NCBI GenBank assembly: GCA_025738555.1
Contig: JAOVFP010000006.1
Location: 6,262,001 to 6,326,000, forward strand
Length of the DNA stretch: 64,000 nucleotides
Direction of reading: 5' to 3'
Source: Cyathus striatus
Taxonomy: Eukaryota; Basidiomycota; Agaricomycetes; Agaricales; Nidulariaceae
Below the pieces are notes generated by a model. The model had not been told where the DNA came from and searched no databases. It saw nothing but the letters and a program-made list of their open reading frames with translations. The first letter of the stretch is position 1; the number at the start of each line of letters is the position of its first letter. The position numbers and the translations under genes are program-made. This document shows, piece by piece, positions 12,195-25,059 of the stretch.

Positions 12195-12790
12195 TGGCCC
12201 GCCTCCCGCCCATTATTTCCCACGCCTCCGCTCTCATTTTTACACTTTTATTACATTTCCTTTAATCAAACACACAGTCTACTATTTATAATATAACATA
12301 TTATCAAATATTAAACAAAGGATGGAACATATTACAGTAGAAGATTATTTAAAAACTGTCTCTATTTCACATGTTTAATAGCTTTATCCCCTTCATTACA
12401 TAGTGAAACATTGTGTAGCACATACATCATAATATATATTAAATAATGCAAAAATAATCGAAGAAAATGATAAAGAATTGAGCATAGTGATGAGGAAGGG
12501 TGCTTGATGGAGTGATGGTTGGGATCAACACTGCATACAAATATAAACAAAGGCAGAGTGGAGGGAATGGGAAACATTGAACCTCCAGGCTCCAGCAATG
12601 TCAAAGGCAATGTCAAGCAATATCACAGGCAACATCACAGCAATGTCACAGAAATGTCACAGCAATGCCAGCAACATCAGGCAACATCAGGCAACATCAA
12701 AATCCTTATTTTCAGATTTCTGTAACTTGTATAAAAATGAGTAGAGTGCATGTATCTCTACCAATCTATATTTGTTATTAGCACATATCA
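12195..12790 (+). repeat. Dispersed repeat R2, copy 1, with GCAATGTCA cluster
   Basis: Aligns in inverse orientation with 18840-19480. Both contain gaggaagggtgcttgatgga, ataaacaaag, gggaaacatt(g/a)aacctcc and gagtagagtgcatgtatctc. Word cluster 2 occupies 12595-12710. The left edge holds TTTCCCACGCCTCCGCT, the unit of the array at 60560-60860. Confidence 0.6.
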
Positions 12791-15000
12791 TAAATTTATA
12801 AAACTACCAGCCAGCTAAAATCTAAATAGTATTAGAAATGTTGTACACATGGTTTCCAAAAGTGATGGTAAACAACAATTCCCACAACATAATTGGAATG
12901 GTTTCTTGCATTGTTTGAGCTGTAACACATTACACACAGCTCTGAATGTCTCATAAATTTGGTTATGTATTCTATATAGTGTAATGTATGTGCATGAAAG
13001 ATTAGGGAGGTACTTAGTATCTTGGTGGTGTGGTATAAGCTATCTTTGTGTGAGGCTACATTTTATTCAGGGAAATTATTCATTGACAAGCAGAACATTT
13101 TAGGTGCTATGGAATTGTTTAAAAGTTCTCTGAGATTTTACCTGTATATCAAATAACATAACCTCCATATTATTTAGCAATTGCTTCATTATTGCACTGA
13201 AAATGAGAGTGATAAGTTGGATTACACATAGCTGACATCTGTATTTCATCTCCCACCAGTAGATATCTTCCTATATCTGAGTAAATATCATACTGTCTGT
13301 ACAGGACTATTTTGAAGTATAAATTATATGTATATTCAGAATTTCCATAGAGATATAGCAGTCCATATAATGACTAAACATTTGATTTCTAATTCACTCG
13401 GGTCTGACAAATAGGAAGTCTCACATAAATATCATTATATCTTGGTATACAGTTACCTTTATCTTTTAATATTTTAATATCTTATACTATATATATAGCA
13501 CATCGTATATCAGAAATCTCATGTAGATATATCATGAATGACAACTCCTGTAGGCTACTTAGTAAATTGTATGATACAAACATAGTTGGTGAATTAGATT
13601 GTGTATATCACAGCATTAAATATGTTCAGTATTTCATAAATTTACTTTCCTGTAGAATACAATGGGGCAAATATGTATACAAAATTTGAAGTTGGTCCAT
13701 ACAGGGAGTAATGTGCTACAAGCTAATTAATGTGAGAACACCTCGCATTCTGGGTGGGAAAAAGCATGGTTACCATTATTTTTGGCAACCATGTGTATTT
13801 CACTGTGGGAATGTAAGTATTATTTGTTATACCCTCTCCCCACCCCCCATCCAGTGCTAATATATATTATTAAAATGAAAGAACATCCATCTTGTGCAAT
13901 CCTACTTATTTATTGATTTTAAGTGATATCTCAATGGTGAGCTTTTTCTTTTCTTTGTTTTGGTTACTTTTGGTTTGGGGGGGAGTGGGGGGAAGGGGAG
14001 TGGTGTGCATGGGGAGTGCATGAGGAGTGTATGTGGAGGGACTGGATGTGGATGTTCAAGGTAGCCATTGGGGACTCACATGTTCTTGGATCACTTAGGG
14101 CAACAACATACCTTCATGCTGGGGAACATGCTCCATGTGTTCCATCATATGTCTCTACCTACATAATGTACTGTTTCTCATTCTTGTATGGGTTGTCTAG
14201 GTCTGGGTTGCTGCATTTACAGTTCTATGTGGATGCATGAACCTCTTCAGTTCATGTACCCCTGGATGCAGCTGTCAGATGTGACAACAGGTTGGGTTGA
14301 GGTTGGATTTGGAGATAGCAATACCAGTGTGGAAGGGATGGAATGTGATTCATGTGGGCAGTGGGGTATGCTACTGGTGGTGGCCTTGGTGCTGGAGACT
14401 TTCTTTGTTCAAGGGTTGAGCTATGGGGCTATTGGCTATGGAGATGGTGATGATGATTCTCATAGTGGGGATAGGCATCATGGAATGCAGTGCAATAATG
14501 GACATGCATTGGGTTAGGTAGAAGGTGCCAGTGTTTGCATGTAGGTTCCTCTTTGAGGAAGGATCATGGTTGTTGCCCTTCAAGCCTCACATTTGATGTT
14601 TATTTTCATTTTGTTTTAATGTAATTGGGGAGCAGTTGAACCACTGCTCTTGAGAGGATAATATGTGATGGGGGGATATTTAGTGTCAGGATACAATGGT
14701 CTACTTTAGGTTGAGGCTTTTCAGGCAGGTCAGTCTCATACCTCTGTTCCAGGCTAAGAGTTCATTGGTCACCAGATGTAAGTGTTGGTGCATGTGTTGT
14801 CATGGGTGAAACTTGATTAGTTATAAACACACACATATGGCTATATGGCCTGATGTCCAGAATCCACATCATCTGGATCTTTCCAAATACACTACCAAAT
14901 AATTTTCATGAGGCAGTGCCTCCCAAGAAGCAACATATGGAAACACAAGCTAACAGTCAACTTCTTGGTGACCAATAATCGATACTGTTAAAAAATAGGA
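12790..15000. other. AT-rich sequence without recognised genes; one G-rich tract
   Basis: I see no gene with family signals. At 13977-14006 the plus strand carries runs of eight, six and four G separated by 2-3 nt, a G-quadruplex candidate. Frames at 14016-14517 are Gly/Asp/Met rich and match nothing I know. Part of 14700-14730 (ctactttaggttgaggcttt) recurs at 21001-21020. Confidence 0.4.
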
Positions 15001-15002
15001 CA

Positions 15003-15300
15003 CCATTGTTCTTCACACCCATTGTTCAGAACAATGCCTACACATTTGATTACCAAGGACATGCCATTGTTTCTAATAATAGGATTCCATTGTTCCTCAC
15101 ACCCATTGTTCAGAACAATGCCTATGCATTCACTTACTAAGGACATGCCATTATTTCTAATAATAGAACTCTATTGTTCTTTTGTATCCATTGTGCAGAA
15201 CAATGTCCCCCTATTATCCCATTGTCTTCATGTTCATTGTTTGTTGGCATCTATAAATAGAATTCCATTGTTCATCACCAGAATAATGTAAAACTATTTC
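15003..15300. repeat. 84-bp tandem repeat with CATTGTTC/GAACAATG palindromes
   Basis: Units start at 15003, 15087 and 15171 (period 84 bp; third incomplete). Each contains CCATTGTTCAGAACAATGCC or a near variant, which is self-complementary. Further scattered CCATTGTTC words follow to about 15420. Confidence 0.8.
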
Positions 15301-15429
15301 TGTCACCATTGTTCAAGATCTGACTCATCTCCTCAAACACCATTGTTCTGCACGGCCTCCACCTCAAGACAATGAATCTGTCACTACCAAATTTGGAGAA
15401 CAATGAAGGATTGGTTTTGGATAGGATTA

Positions 15430-15756
15430 GTCAGCAGTAGGAGGAAAAGAGCATAAAAGGAGAGAGGAATTGAGCCTTGGACAGTAGTTTTATCCATTTA
15501 CTACAGCTTAACAGCTAGAATTCTACTCACCAGAGTTTTATCCATTACTAAGTAGCCTGTCACTAGCTAGGATCTTACTCACCAGTCCATCCCCAGTAGT
15601 TATTCTTACACATTAGATACAGAATCTATTGTGCTTTTCTTCAGTTCTATTATTAATGTAAACAACACAGCACAACTCAGCATATAAATAAATTCACAGT
15701 AATATCAAAGTAACTCAACTCAACTCAACATAATGCTGTAGAGGTAACAACAAGCT
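15430..15756. other. Unassigned repeat-like segment
   Basis: Contains agcataaaaggagagag (TATA-like) and an A-rich end with repeated caactcaact. It resembles an LTR or promoter end, but no partner copy was found. Confidence 0.25.
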
Positions 15757-16250
15757 TGATGCCTAAACAAAGAAATTTGTAAGCAAGTCGGTGAACATCT
15801 GTTTGACCTTGGGTGTTCTAAGGTGTTGAGAAGGGAGGGTAAATTCAACTGGATTGGGAGGAGGTAGATACATAGTTTTTAAAGAAAATTAAAATAAAGA
15901 GACTACTTAATGAGGAATAGTTGAATAAAGCGGAAATTAATAATGTTGAGATCATAGATTATTGAAAGAAAAAGGAAAAGTTTGAAACATAAACCATACC
16001 AATGAATTGAAAGAAAATTTGCAAAATAAAACTTTAGGAAAGAGACTTGAGGCAATGACATGGCCATTGATAAGACTGACTGTGGTACTTAGTAGCTCTT
16101 GGTAGTGCACAGTATTGATGATCTTGAATAATTGCAGTGTTGCAGGCAATGCAGGAGTATCAGCATTGAAGGGAAATAAGAGAGAGAGCACATGTGTGAA
16201 TGCACACAAATGTATCGACACATGCATCAACTGATTATGTAATAAAAATT
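15757..16250 (+). repeat. Dispersed repeat R1, copy 2
   Basis: Starts TTGATGCCTAAACAAAG and is collinear with 11628-12085. Differences include small indels and C/T or G/A transitions. Confidence 0.55.
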
Positions 16251-16259
16251 GTAATATGT

Positions 16260-17300
16260 CGATTTTTGTAGTGCAGGCAAAACACCTGCTCTACAACACA
16301 GCTCAACTCAATGTATCGAATCTCAACATCACTTTTATTATATCTATTCAGTAACAGCACATATTAGTTTATGTGCTGCAGTCATCAAGCTAAAGTCAGA
16401 AACAACCAAGGCCCTCAACTTTGTTTCAACCTTCACCACAGCACCATTCGCTGTACATACAAGCTTTCTTAGTATTTCTAGCAGTCATTGTTACCATATA
16501 CAGCTTTAGCTGTATACTCTAGATACCCTTCCAGTTCATCTTCTATTTACAGCCTTTGCTGTACAATACCAGTCACAGGCCAAGTTCTAATCAAACCTAG
16601 CAAAGCCCCACAGTTCATCTCCCATTTACAGTCTTTACTGTACATCCCATATCATAGGAGTTTGCAGGAATACATATGATCAGTATCCCTCAACCCCCAG
16701 GTGCTAGGTATGAATAAAGTCACTTCCTGCTGAACACCTAAGGTATCTATTACCTTGAATGACAGTGTGCATGAGGGGTGGTGTCCTATATGGATCAGAT
16801 TGTCACTCTTACATTCAATTTGCTCTGCTGATTTTGTTTGAGAGGGATTCCTCTCAAAATTTGCTGTAGAGAAGGCTCTTCAGTGCACTTAAATCCTTTC
16901 AATAGATGGTATACTCTGACATACATTATATTTATAGCTATACTATTGATTCAGAAAAGAATATCAGGGCTTACACAGGCATCTCTCTTCTCATTTCTCT
17001 GGCTTATGTCCTATTCACTTATGTTATCTTCACTCTACCTGAATATAATTTGGCTTCTGGAATACTTTGCCATTCTTGAGACTGTGCATGGCAGGACATT
17101 TCTGGCTTATCTGCTATTTTTACACATTGAAGTTTATAATGTGATCATGCTGATCATTGATTCTCATTGCTGCATAGTACTTGTACACAGCTCATACACA
17201 TCATTGACCACTGGTATCTCAACAACCTGTTTGCTCATCATAGATATTCCTGCACACAGCAGTAGAACCAGTCCTTTCCATGGGGCTAGTCAGTTTACAA
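16260..17300. other. Region upstream of NACHT remnant; open frame without known domain
   Basis: A frame at 16838-17365 is hydrophobic (several Leu/Ile stretches) and ends ENMGIKRAADGACP, which also precedes the NACHT copy at 23255-23305. That terminal part belongs to the broken NACHT gene. The rest may be noncoding; I do not assign a function. Confidence 0.3.
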
Positions 17301-17910
17301 TTCAGCATGCTTACATAGCAGAGAACATGGGTATCAAAAGAGCTGCTGATGGTGCATGCCCATAACAATGTACAAATAAATCCCATAGGCTAATTATTGA
17401 TCAAGACAGTGTACTGGTCACCTTGTGGAAGAAAATTGCACATAGTGCTATGCATAATTCTGGTGAATGTTATGATGTCCCAAAGTGTCATCCAAGCACC
17501 AGAGAAAAGTCCTAGATGAGATTATTTCTTGGATCAATCACCCAGACCAGGATCCACAAGCTATGTGGCTATACAGTCTGCCAGTGCAGGGAAATCTGTG
17601 ATTGCACAAACCATAGCTGTTTGATGCATGGAGGATGAACTTGTGGCATTATTTTTCTTCTCTCATCACAGTGTGGACAGAAATACTTGCAGGTCACTTA
17701 TCACTACTATTGTATACCAACTTGCCTTATACATGATGAAAGTTAAGAGACACCTTACAGATGCTTTGCAGAATAAAGGACCAGCCATTTGGAGCATGTC
17801 ACTAGAATGGCAGATTCAAAAACTTATAATTGAACCACTTATGAAGGCAGCCAATAAATATCCTACTATAGTAGGAAAATGCCTTATAATTGATGGATGG
17901 ACTCGACAAG
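17300..17910 (+). pseudogene. NACHT (STAND) NTPase receptor, degenerate copy 1
   Basis: The order matches the N-terminal half of the fungal NACHT module. YDVPKCHPSTREKVLDEIISWI precedes the P-loop (17472-17540). The Walker A survives as SASAGKSVIAQT at about 17578-17613, one frame away from the preceding WLY, so a small indel broke the gene. FFFSHHSVDRNT follows (17648-17683), then QIQKLIIEPLMKAA and the Walker B-like KCLIIDGW (17877-17900), where Asp-Glu after the Asp is lost. Homology ends near 17905. In fungi such NTPases act in non-self recognition and heterokaryon incompatibility; this copy cannot be functional. Confidence 0.7.
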
Positions 17911-17949
17911 TGTGTGGAACATGGGCATGTAAATTTTACTGGGCCTGCA

Positions 17950-18480
17950 CAAAAGTGAGTGTGACTGAGCATGCCATGCTCAAGGCCAAATTTTCACACT
18001 CAATAGGTGAGCATGTCATGCTCATGACATGTGTTGAAGTCATAAAAGGCCTATTTATCAGTCAAATTACATGTAAATCAAATATATATACCAGTATAGT
18101 ACTATTGTAGTCATATTGTCACCACAAGTAGAGTTTTAAAGCAGGTTAAGCACTTAGATGTCAAGGTATAAATTTTACATTTCATGCTCAAGGTGATATT
18201 TTCATGCTCAAACTTGAACATGCATGCTCATTTTTCATGCTCAGCACACTCATATCATGGACAGAGTCAACATCTCATGCACAGGGTTAGGGTTCATAAG
18301 GATATGCCACAGTATATCTTTAGGATAATAGTAGTTTCTCAATCCCTTATGTATTGCTTCATGCTCACTAAGATATTGTTCATGCACACACATATATTAT
18401 TCATGCTTAGGGTTGAATTTCCATGCACAGACCCTGAGCATGCATGCTCAACTCATGCTCATGTGTGTGCATGCCTGGAA
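17950..18480. repeat. GAGCATGC/GCATGCTC palindromic word cluster
   Basis: Many copies of catgctca and tgagcatg, several as exact palindromes (tgagcatgccatgctca at 17966, tgagcatgcatgctca at 18433). It replaces the NACHT 3' half at this locus. Confidence 0.6.
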
Positions 18481-18489
18481 TTATCTCCC

Positions 18490-18600
18490 TGCCCATTGCA
18501 TTGGCATTGCCTGACATTGCATATTTAATTTTGGCATTGCAGTGGCATTGCTTGGTGAGGTTCTGTGTTCGAGTCCTGCTTGTGCACATGCTTAGTTAGT
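18490..18600 (+). repeat. GGCATTGC cluster with pol III B-box-like word
   Basis: Repeated ggcattgc words lead into GTTCTGTGTTCGAGTCCTGC at 18560-18579, where TGTTCGAGTCC matches a tRNA B box. The upstream A box is unconvincing, so this is a possible second SINE head and not a tRNA gene. Confidence 0.35.
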
Positions 18601-18839
18601 AATAAATACAATAAATTAGTAGGATTTCACAATGAAAAATGTACCTTGCATTCATATAATATATATTAGCACTTGATGAGGAATATGAACTATGTATAAC
18701 AGGGTATAACTTATAATCTCACAGTGAAATAAGTTAGAAATAAGTATTTTTTTGCCTTTGTACACAATACTTCTACTCTAGACAGTTTTTAGTTTAGTAA
18801 ATACATGATATATAGAAATAAAAGTAAAGATTTCATAGA

Positions 18840-19480
18840 GATACATGCACTCTACTCATTTTTATACTAGTTGTAGAAATTGTTGAAAATCTGATTGTGA
18901 CGTTGCCTTACATTGCCATTTGAGAATTGACATTGCCTGTCCGAGAATTGATGTTGCTTGGTGTTGCTGTACATTGCTGGACATTGCTTGATATTGCCTG
19001 GTGTTGCATGACATTGCTGTGATGCTGCAGATTTGAACTTTTTGTTAGATTTGGTGTTGCCATGACATTGCCTTTGACATTGCTGGAGCCTGGAGGTTTA
19101 ATGTTTCCCATGCCCTCTGCCCCATCTTTGTTTATATTTATAAGCAGTGTTCACCCCATGCATCTCCATCAAGCACCCTTCCTCATTGTTGTGGCACACA
19201 TTAAATTTCCTTGTCATCATACTCAGCAGTGAGCAAATTTTTTCTTATTTTTTGGCTCAATTATTTTTAATTTTCTTCAATTATTTTTGCATCATCTAAT
19301 ATAAATTATGACATATGCACCAGTCAATATTTCACTATGTAATTATGGTAATAAAGGTATGAAAAATGTGAATTAGATACATTTTTTAAATCTTCACTGT
19401 AACATGTACCATACTTTGTAAAGTAAGATGACTCTATATTGTAGTACAAATAGTAGACTATGTGTTTTGTGTTAAAAATT
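18840..19480 (-). repeat. Dispersed repeat R2, copy 2 (inverted)
   Basis: Reverse-complement partner of 12195-12790. The GCAATGTCA cluster (18900-19100) is longer here and partly reorganised. Confidence 0.6.
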
Positions 19481-19614
19481 ATCAAAAGTGTGAGAGAAAG
19501 CATGGCATACAATGAGCAGGAGGCAGACAATGGTGATACACATGTGAAATTCCAAAAGAGAGGGGTGGGAGAAAGTGACTCACAATTGAAATTTGTTAGT
19601 GGGGGTGTGGGAAA

Positions 19615-19730
19615 AAATCGATTGCAGGCACTTTGGCATTGCTGTGATGTTGCTATGCAAGAATTGATGTTGCCAGTGAGGCAATGTCACAGCAATGTCA
19701 AATTACAGGGCAATGTCAAATTCTAGTAGC
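19615..19730 (+). repeat. GCAA(C/T)GTCA element, CpG-decayed copy
   Basis: Collinear with 56152-56275. Nearly every CpG of that copy is TpG or CpA here (tgacgttgcc versus tgatgttgcc, gcaacgtca versus gcaatgtca), while non-CpG bases are mostly unchanged. Confidence 0.75.
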
Positions 19731-20129
19731 CCCCTACCATAGACTTCCATCTTTATGTTCTTGACCTCATTCTGGCATGTAGATGCTGACATGCCAATCT
19801 CTGTGACATGTCATTAATCAGTAATAAATGGGACGATAGGCCAGAGCCCATATGTAGGAGAATGTGTGCCAGTGCACTGCATAGCCTTCTTTGGGTGCAG
19901 CTACCTGGTACTTTATGAACATGTGAAGCTGTTGGCTCTAACTGCTCATATCTTGATCCTTCCTAGTTATATTACATGTTGGATTGGCTGAATCAGCAGT
20001 GATTGAGATACTTTTATGGACATGTGAGGGCTACTGGCTCCTTGTTGTTTGTAAATCTGTCTTTTCTGGTCATATCACACTGGATCAGTGGCAGGATATA
20101 CATGACATCGTATGCCATCCTTTTTCTTC

Positions 20130-20590
20130 CCTTCACCCCCTTTCCATCCTATCTCACCCTTACACAGGACCTCCTTTCAGCAATTGAATTGAATATACAA
20201 AGCATGGAAACCATATCACAACGATCACATCCCAGTAATGTACAAAACAATCCTTCCTTGGGAGTGTCCATGGCTCCTCCATTGTAGGCTTTATGAAGAG
20301 CATGACCTCCATTGAGCAACATGCTGAGCTCATATTTCCTGAGATTCTATATGAAAAGCATTGTTAGGGATTGTGTATTTGGGGAATTGGCTGACCCTCA
20401 TAAAGAAGCATATGTCCTTTCCTTTCTCTTCACTTTGAGATAAAGCTGACAGTGTTCATAGACTTAATATGCACACAATAATATCAATATACCAACCCCT
20501 CTTCTCATGCCTCACAGTGGCAAACACAGCCCACTCAGAAGGCTATGGCCCCCCTATTGACATGCACTTCTGCAGTGAGGCCTGTTTTGG
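20130..20590 (+). pseudogene. Old coding-like repeat, CpG-decayed copy
   Basis: Aligns with 53560-53638 joined to 54765-55080, that is, without the foldback found there. Fragments such as TQDLLSAIELN, FMKSMTSIEQHAELI and LYEK can be read. It does not match a family I recognise. It serves as the pre-insertion site for the foldback. Confidence 0.5.
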
Positions 20591-21109
20591 CGTGGGGTGT
20601 GTGTATTCTTAATATGATTCTGGGGTGGCTGGACATGCTTGTAGAACTGTTTGGGTATCATGACGATTGTGCAAGGGGGCTGTCATTGTTGATGCATGCT
20701 GGGGGGTGGGGGGAGTGTTGTGCCTGGTATCACTGCTCATAGGTTGCATGTTGTTTTTCATTTTCTTCCTTTTCATTTTTGTACATCTCCATGTCTTCTT
20801 TTTTTGTTTTCACCCCCTAATCTCTTCTCTCCACATCTCCAGCTCTTCCTCTACTCCCTTCTTCACTTTTCTTGCAGATATCCTCCCATCCTCCCCCCCT
20901 CTCTCTCCTCCTCATCCTCTCACCTCACATTTGAAAGTGTAGATACTGATGTTGCACAGAGGATTTTAGAGTGGGGGTGCTTGGCATCTGGATATGACTG
21001 TCTACTTTAGGTTGAGGCTTTTCAGGTGAGTCATACCTTTAGCATACTCTGTCCTTAGAGTTGGAATATCGAGAGCTGTAGGTGATGAATTTGGAGCATG
21101 GTTTGTAAT

Positions 21110-21600
21110 CATTGATTTCTTATTGATTCCACACATAGAACATAATTTTACAAAGTCCACAATATTGATTTCACTTTAAATTGATTGATTTCGCCTTACA
21201 TTGATTGATTTTCCAGGTACAAATGATTTCCAACTATGTATCAAGTAGAATTGCACAGGTTAACTAGAAAAGGTACTATAGTATACTGGTTAATAATACA
21301 TGGTTAACAACACTACTTCTATGTTGAGTTATAGTGGGGGACCAAAGGATTTGAATTAATTTCTACATTGATTTTGTTCTGATTGATTTTTATCATATAC
21401 TAATTTTAATGATTCCACGGAATGATCCCAACTATATATTCAATGATTTCTAACTACATACTTCTAATTGATTTCAGAGCAAATACATTGATTGCACTGA
21501 CTCAAATTGTAATCAATCAAGCTCCCGATAGTGAAACATTGCACACCCCCACTGCTTACTGACAGTGATCAATCACAATGATAGCCACAACTCAATAGTC
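21110..21600. repeat. Single arm of the 53.6-54.8 kb foldback family, CpG-decayed
   Basis: From about 21360 it matches the right arm at 54430-54760 (caatgatttctaactacata; aatcaatcaagctcccg; gaaacattgc; gatagccac). Only one arm is present, and the CpGs of the other copy are TpG/CpA. Confidence 0.6.
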
Positions 21601-23160
21601 ATGTCAAAAAAACTATAGCCTACTATAACTCTTAATAGCATTTAATATTGTTCATGCTTTCAGCTTGTGGTTTACCTGCAATAAAGCAACTTGTTCAGTC
21701 TTCATATGTTCGATCATCATTCTCACTAATATCTACCAGCTCTAGGTATAAGTTAGGATAGACATCCACCAAGGTCTGGGGCAGCTCCATGCTGTCTAAA
21801 GAGAGTTTAATCTATGGAACAAGAAACAAACAGGAGTATATTGAATGATTGATAGTACTTATACTTGCATCAATTTCCCTTTTATACAAAGGTATAAGAT
21901 ATTTGTCTGCCATGGTGACCATTATTGGATAGTAGTTATATTACTCACTGACAGTGGTTAGAATGATCTAGCTGTCAAAATATTTTGTTATTCCAGTGGC
22001 TCCATGGCTGATGAGTGGCGATGTCAATGGTGACTTGGCTGAATGGACCCAAGCATAAAAGCCAAGATGTCACCATTATTTCCAATCACCTTATCATTCA
22101 TTAGTACCATAAAATGGCCAGCGAGAAGGTAGGCTTATTACAGTTGCTTTGCCAATGTGCCATAGTATCCAACATGTCCTCTAACAAACTCATGCTACAC
22201 TTTTGAACAAGAAAAACCCAAGGGCCAACTATAAAGTATAAACCACCAGTATATGTGAGGTGGTGTGATATCAGATCTACTATTCATATCATATGAATCA
22301 TATGTTGAAGACTAAAGAAGCAAGAACTATGTATCCAATGATGACAATGACCAGGGTGGGATTGGGTCTGCTTCTAACTCAATACCAAAGACCTAGAGAG
22401 TAATGTGCTGACATGGCTTGATGAGGGTCTACCACTGAATGGGACAGAGACAGGCTGACTACCTTTTCCTTTGCCTCCAAATTCAATGTAACATGTTATC
22501 ATTATATCCTTGATGACAAGTTGATGAGAATGCCACAAACACTTCTGCTACTTCTAGTATTGATCTTACAAACTTGACAGATACTGCTCCTGTAATTCAG
22601 ACCATGATGACAGCAGATGATTGGCTAATGACATAGATAGGATAGACTGGTGATGTGGAAGTGGAAAAAAGAGACATAGCACCAGCAATAGATTTTTTTA
22701 TTCACAAGAGAACTGTAGAGTACTGAGTATTCACTTGGTATGTTACTTGTTGCAGATGTGCCTGGTACCCTATATGCTGATTAATGCAAATTTGCATGTG
22801 AAATAGACCCCTTCTAGGCAGTGACCTATGTCACATATGCAAACCAGCCATGGGACCTAATTCGGGCTGCACTAAGAGAGACACAACTTTTCTCAAAGTA
22901 TATCAAATCTCTTCATGTAAAATGTAGATAAATAGTACACAACCTGATGTACTACAATATGATTTTTCCAAATTTTTATATGCATAGAATGATGGTACAG
23001 GAAGTGATGAAAAAAGGTGAGGCTTTGACTGTATTGTGAGCTTTACCACATTACCTTGGATAAATGTAATCATGTGCATTTTAAGTATGTTATATTGCTG
23101 CCTAAGAGCTTTAAAACATGTCATTAAACATAAATTTCTGATCTGTGGATCATTTGTTAT
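21601..23160. other. No recognised gene or repeat
   Basis: Stop-rich, AT-rich sequence. A stretch near 22330-22660 has short open blocks but no family signal. Confidence 0.4.
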
Positions 23161-23164
23161 CAAG

Positions 23165-23230
23165 GCATTCTGGCAACTTTCGCTATTTTTAGTGTAATTT
23201 GGCTAAAAATAGCGAAAGTTGCCAGAATGC
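23165..23230. repeat. Perfect 28-bp inverted repeat with 10-nt loop
   Basis: The arm 23165-23192 (gcattctggcaactttcgct...) is exactly complementary to 23203-23230, with loop tgtaatttgg. It may be a minimal MITE or a foldback hairpin. It lies just before the NACHT copy 2 sequence, where copy 1 has no such hairpin. Confidence 0.85.
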
Positions 23231-23234
23231 TATT

Positions 23235-24225
23235 ACAATTCATCAAGCTTACATGGCGGAGAACATGGGTATTGAAAGAGTTGGCAATGGTGCATGTCCA
23301 TAATGATGTACAGAGAAATTCCACAAGCTGATTATTGATTAAAATGATCTATTGATTGCCTTGCAGAAGCAAATTGTACATAGTGTGATGCATAATTCTG
23401 GTGAATGGTATGATGTCCCAAAGTGTCATCCAGGCACCAGAGACAAAGTCCTGGATGATATTATGTCCTGGATCAATCACCAAAATCTGGACACACATAC
23501 TATGTGGCTGCTTTTTTTTTCTTCTCTCGTTGCAATGTGGAGAGAAATACTTGCCAGTCCCTTATTGCTACTATTGTATATCAACTTCGATTCTAATTGA
23601 CCATCTAATGAGCAAATTGAACAAATTGTGAACACATCATCCAAGTAATTTATCTACACTGCAATCATTTTACGATTTGTCGGGAATCCATGGTCCAAAC
23701 CCAGGAAGTCCCTTCCTTGAAAGGGTCACCAATATAAATGGTATGGGAACCAACAATCCATTTGTGGAACTGGACAATCTCTACTTGTCTATTCTCAACA
23801 ATGCCATGAGGGATAATGAAGTGTATCAAACATTGATATTAGTATTCAAGGCCCTTCCTATTCTTTCGAGGAGTTAAAATACCTAAGCTTTTGGATGATT
23901 TCCTGCATATGGAGGGGGATATTATAGCAATTCTGATTGATGTTCATTCAAATTTGAAAATTCCAGAAACCCTGCTCAGAATGAAGTTACATTTTATCAC
24001 ACATCATTTACTGACTTTCTATGAGACTTGCATCATTCAGGAATGTATTTTGTAGATGAAGCACTGGTACATCTTCATTTAAGTGAATATTGTGTAAAAC
24101 ATTTAAAGGAATACCTCTACAATGATACTTCAAGGGATGAACTGCAAAATCAAGTTGACAATAAAGAAATGGAAAATAGGTTGAGTAGGTTGAGATGGAG
24201 AATTGATGAGGAGATATAGCACTGG
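23235..24225 (+). pseudogene. NACHT (STAND) NTPase receptor, degenerate copy 2 with P-loop deletion
   Basis: Contains SGEWYDVPKCHPGTRDKVLDD (23399-23460) and MSWINHQ up to MWL (about 23511), then jumps directly to the FFFS element without any Walker A. The NACHT centre is deleted again before 23640, where the post-NACHT segment begins (LRFVGNP; FLERVTNIN from about 23698). NNPFVELDNLYLSILNNAMRDNEVYQ, the winged-helix part KIPKLLDDFLHMEGDI and the C-terminal EALVHLHLSEYCVKHLKEYL follow. There are several frameshifts. With both nucleotide-binding motifs gone it is inactive. Confidence 0.7.
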
Positions 24226-25050
24226 TAGCTGTTTGAGGTTTTGTTATAGCTCAGCTGTAACTTTGGTGTATTCCTATGAATATACGTAGTCAGTAGTTAG
24301 AGTATGATAGGGAATATACCTTATTCATGGGGTGTTTAGTTGTCAATATGGCCAGAAACGAGTTGATCTCAAGACTTGATTGAAGACTTAGTATGTGCTT
24401 ACTGATGGAGATAAGTGGTGTTCTTATCACTGAGAGTGACAGAGTGAGTCAGTGACGGTCTCAAGGTAAATGAGTGGTTTTAACATAGAGTAAACTTGGT
24501 ATGTTAATAGTATTATAGGTAGCTACTGCAGTACCTTAATACTATGTTCTAAGTATTGAATCTTCGAACTGAGGTAAGGGTGAATGAAAGTAAAAGATGA
24601 TATTTGAGTATCCTATGTAGTCCTACTTACATCAGCAAATACCCATATTACAAATTTAGACAATTAAGGCAGAAAAAAGCTCAGTTTAAGGTAGATTTAG
24701 TCAAAAAAAAGTACTATAAGCTGTTTTAGGCAAATAAGGAGAGGTCTGATACTTATTCCGACTAAAAAAGTTGGAGTAAGGAGCCATTAGCTTGAACTTA
24801 GGTGATTTAAATTGTGAACTAATATATTTTAATTGTATTGTTCCACTTATGTCATAGCATTAAAGCAAACATTAGCTAGGTTTTTACAATATAAATTGCA
24901 CATAAAGAAGGAATAGAATATGAATAGGTGGGCTTATCTCACAACATATCACCAATAAAATACATGACTCATTATTTTCTATTAAGCTAAATACAATTGT
25001 CTATGTATCACTAAGAGCAACCACGAGAGAATAAAGGAACTTATCAAAAT
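24226..25050. other. AT-rich spacer, nothing recognised
   Basis: No coding blocks, tandem repeats or inverted repeats seen. Confidence 0.45.
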
Positions 25051-25059
25051 AGTGACAGG

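Noticed and set aside
11628..16250. R1 copies as the two LTRs of one element
   Set aside because: Same orientation and about 4 kb apart, but no gag/pol sequence lies between, no shared TSD was found, and a third fragment lies at 56 kb.
16838..17365. Multi-pass membrane protein gene
   Set aside because: Only the end is conserved (as NACHT 5' region in copy 2); hydrophobicity follows AT/T-rich composition and no intron or start context supports it.
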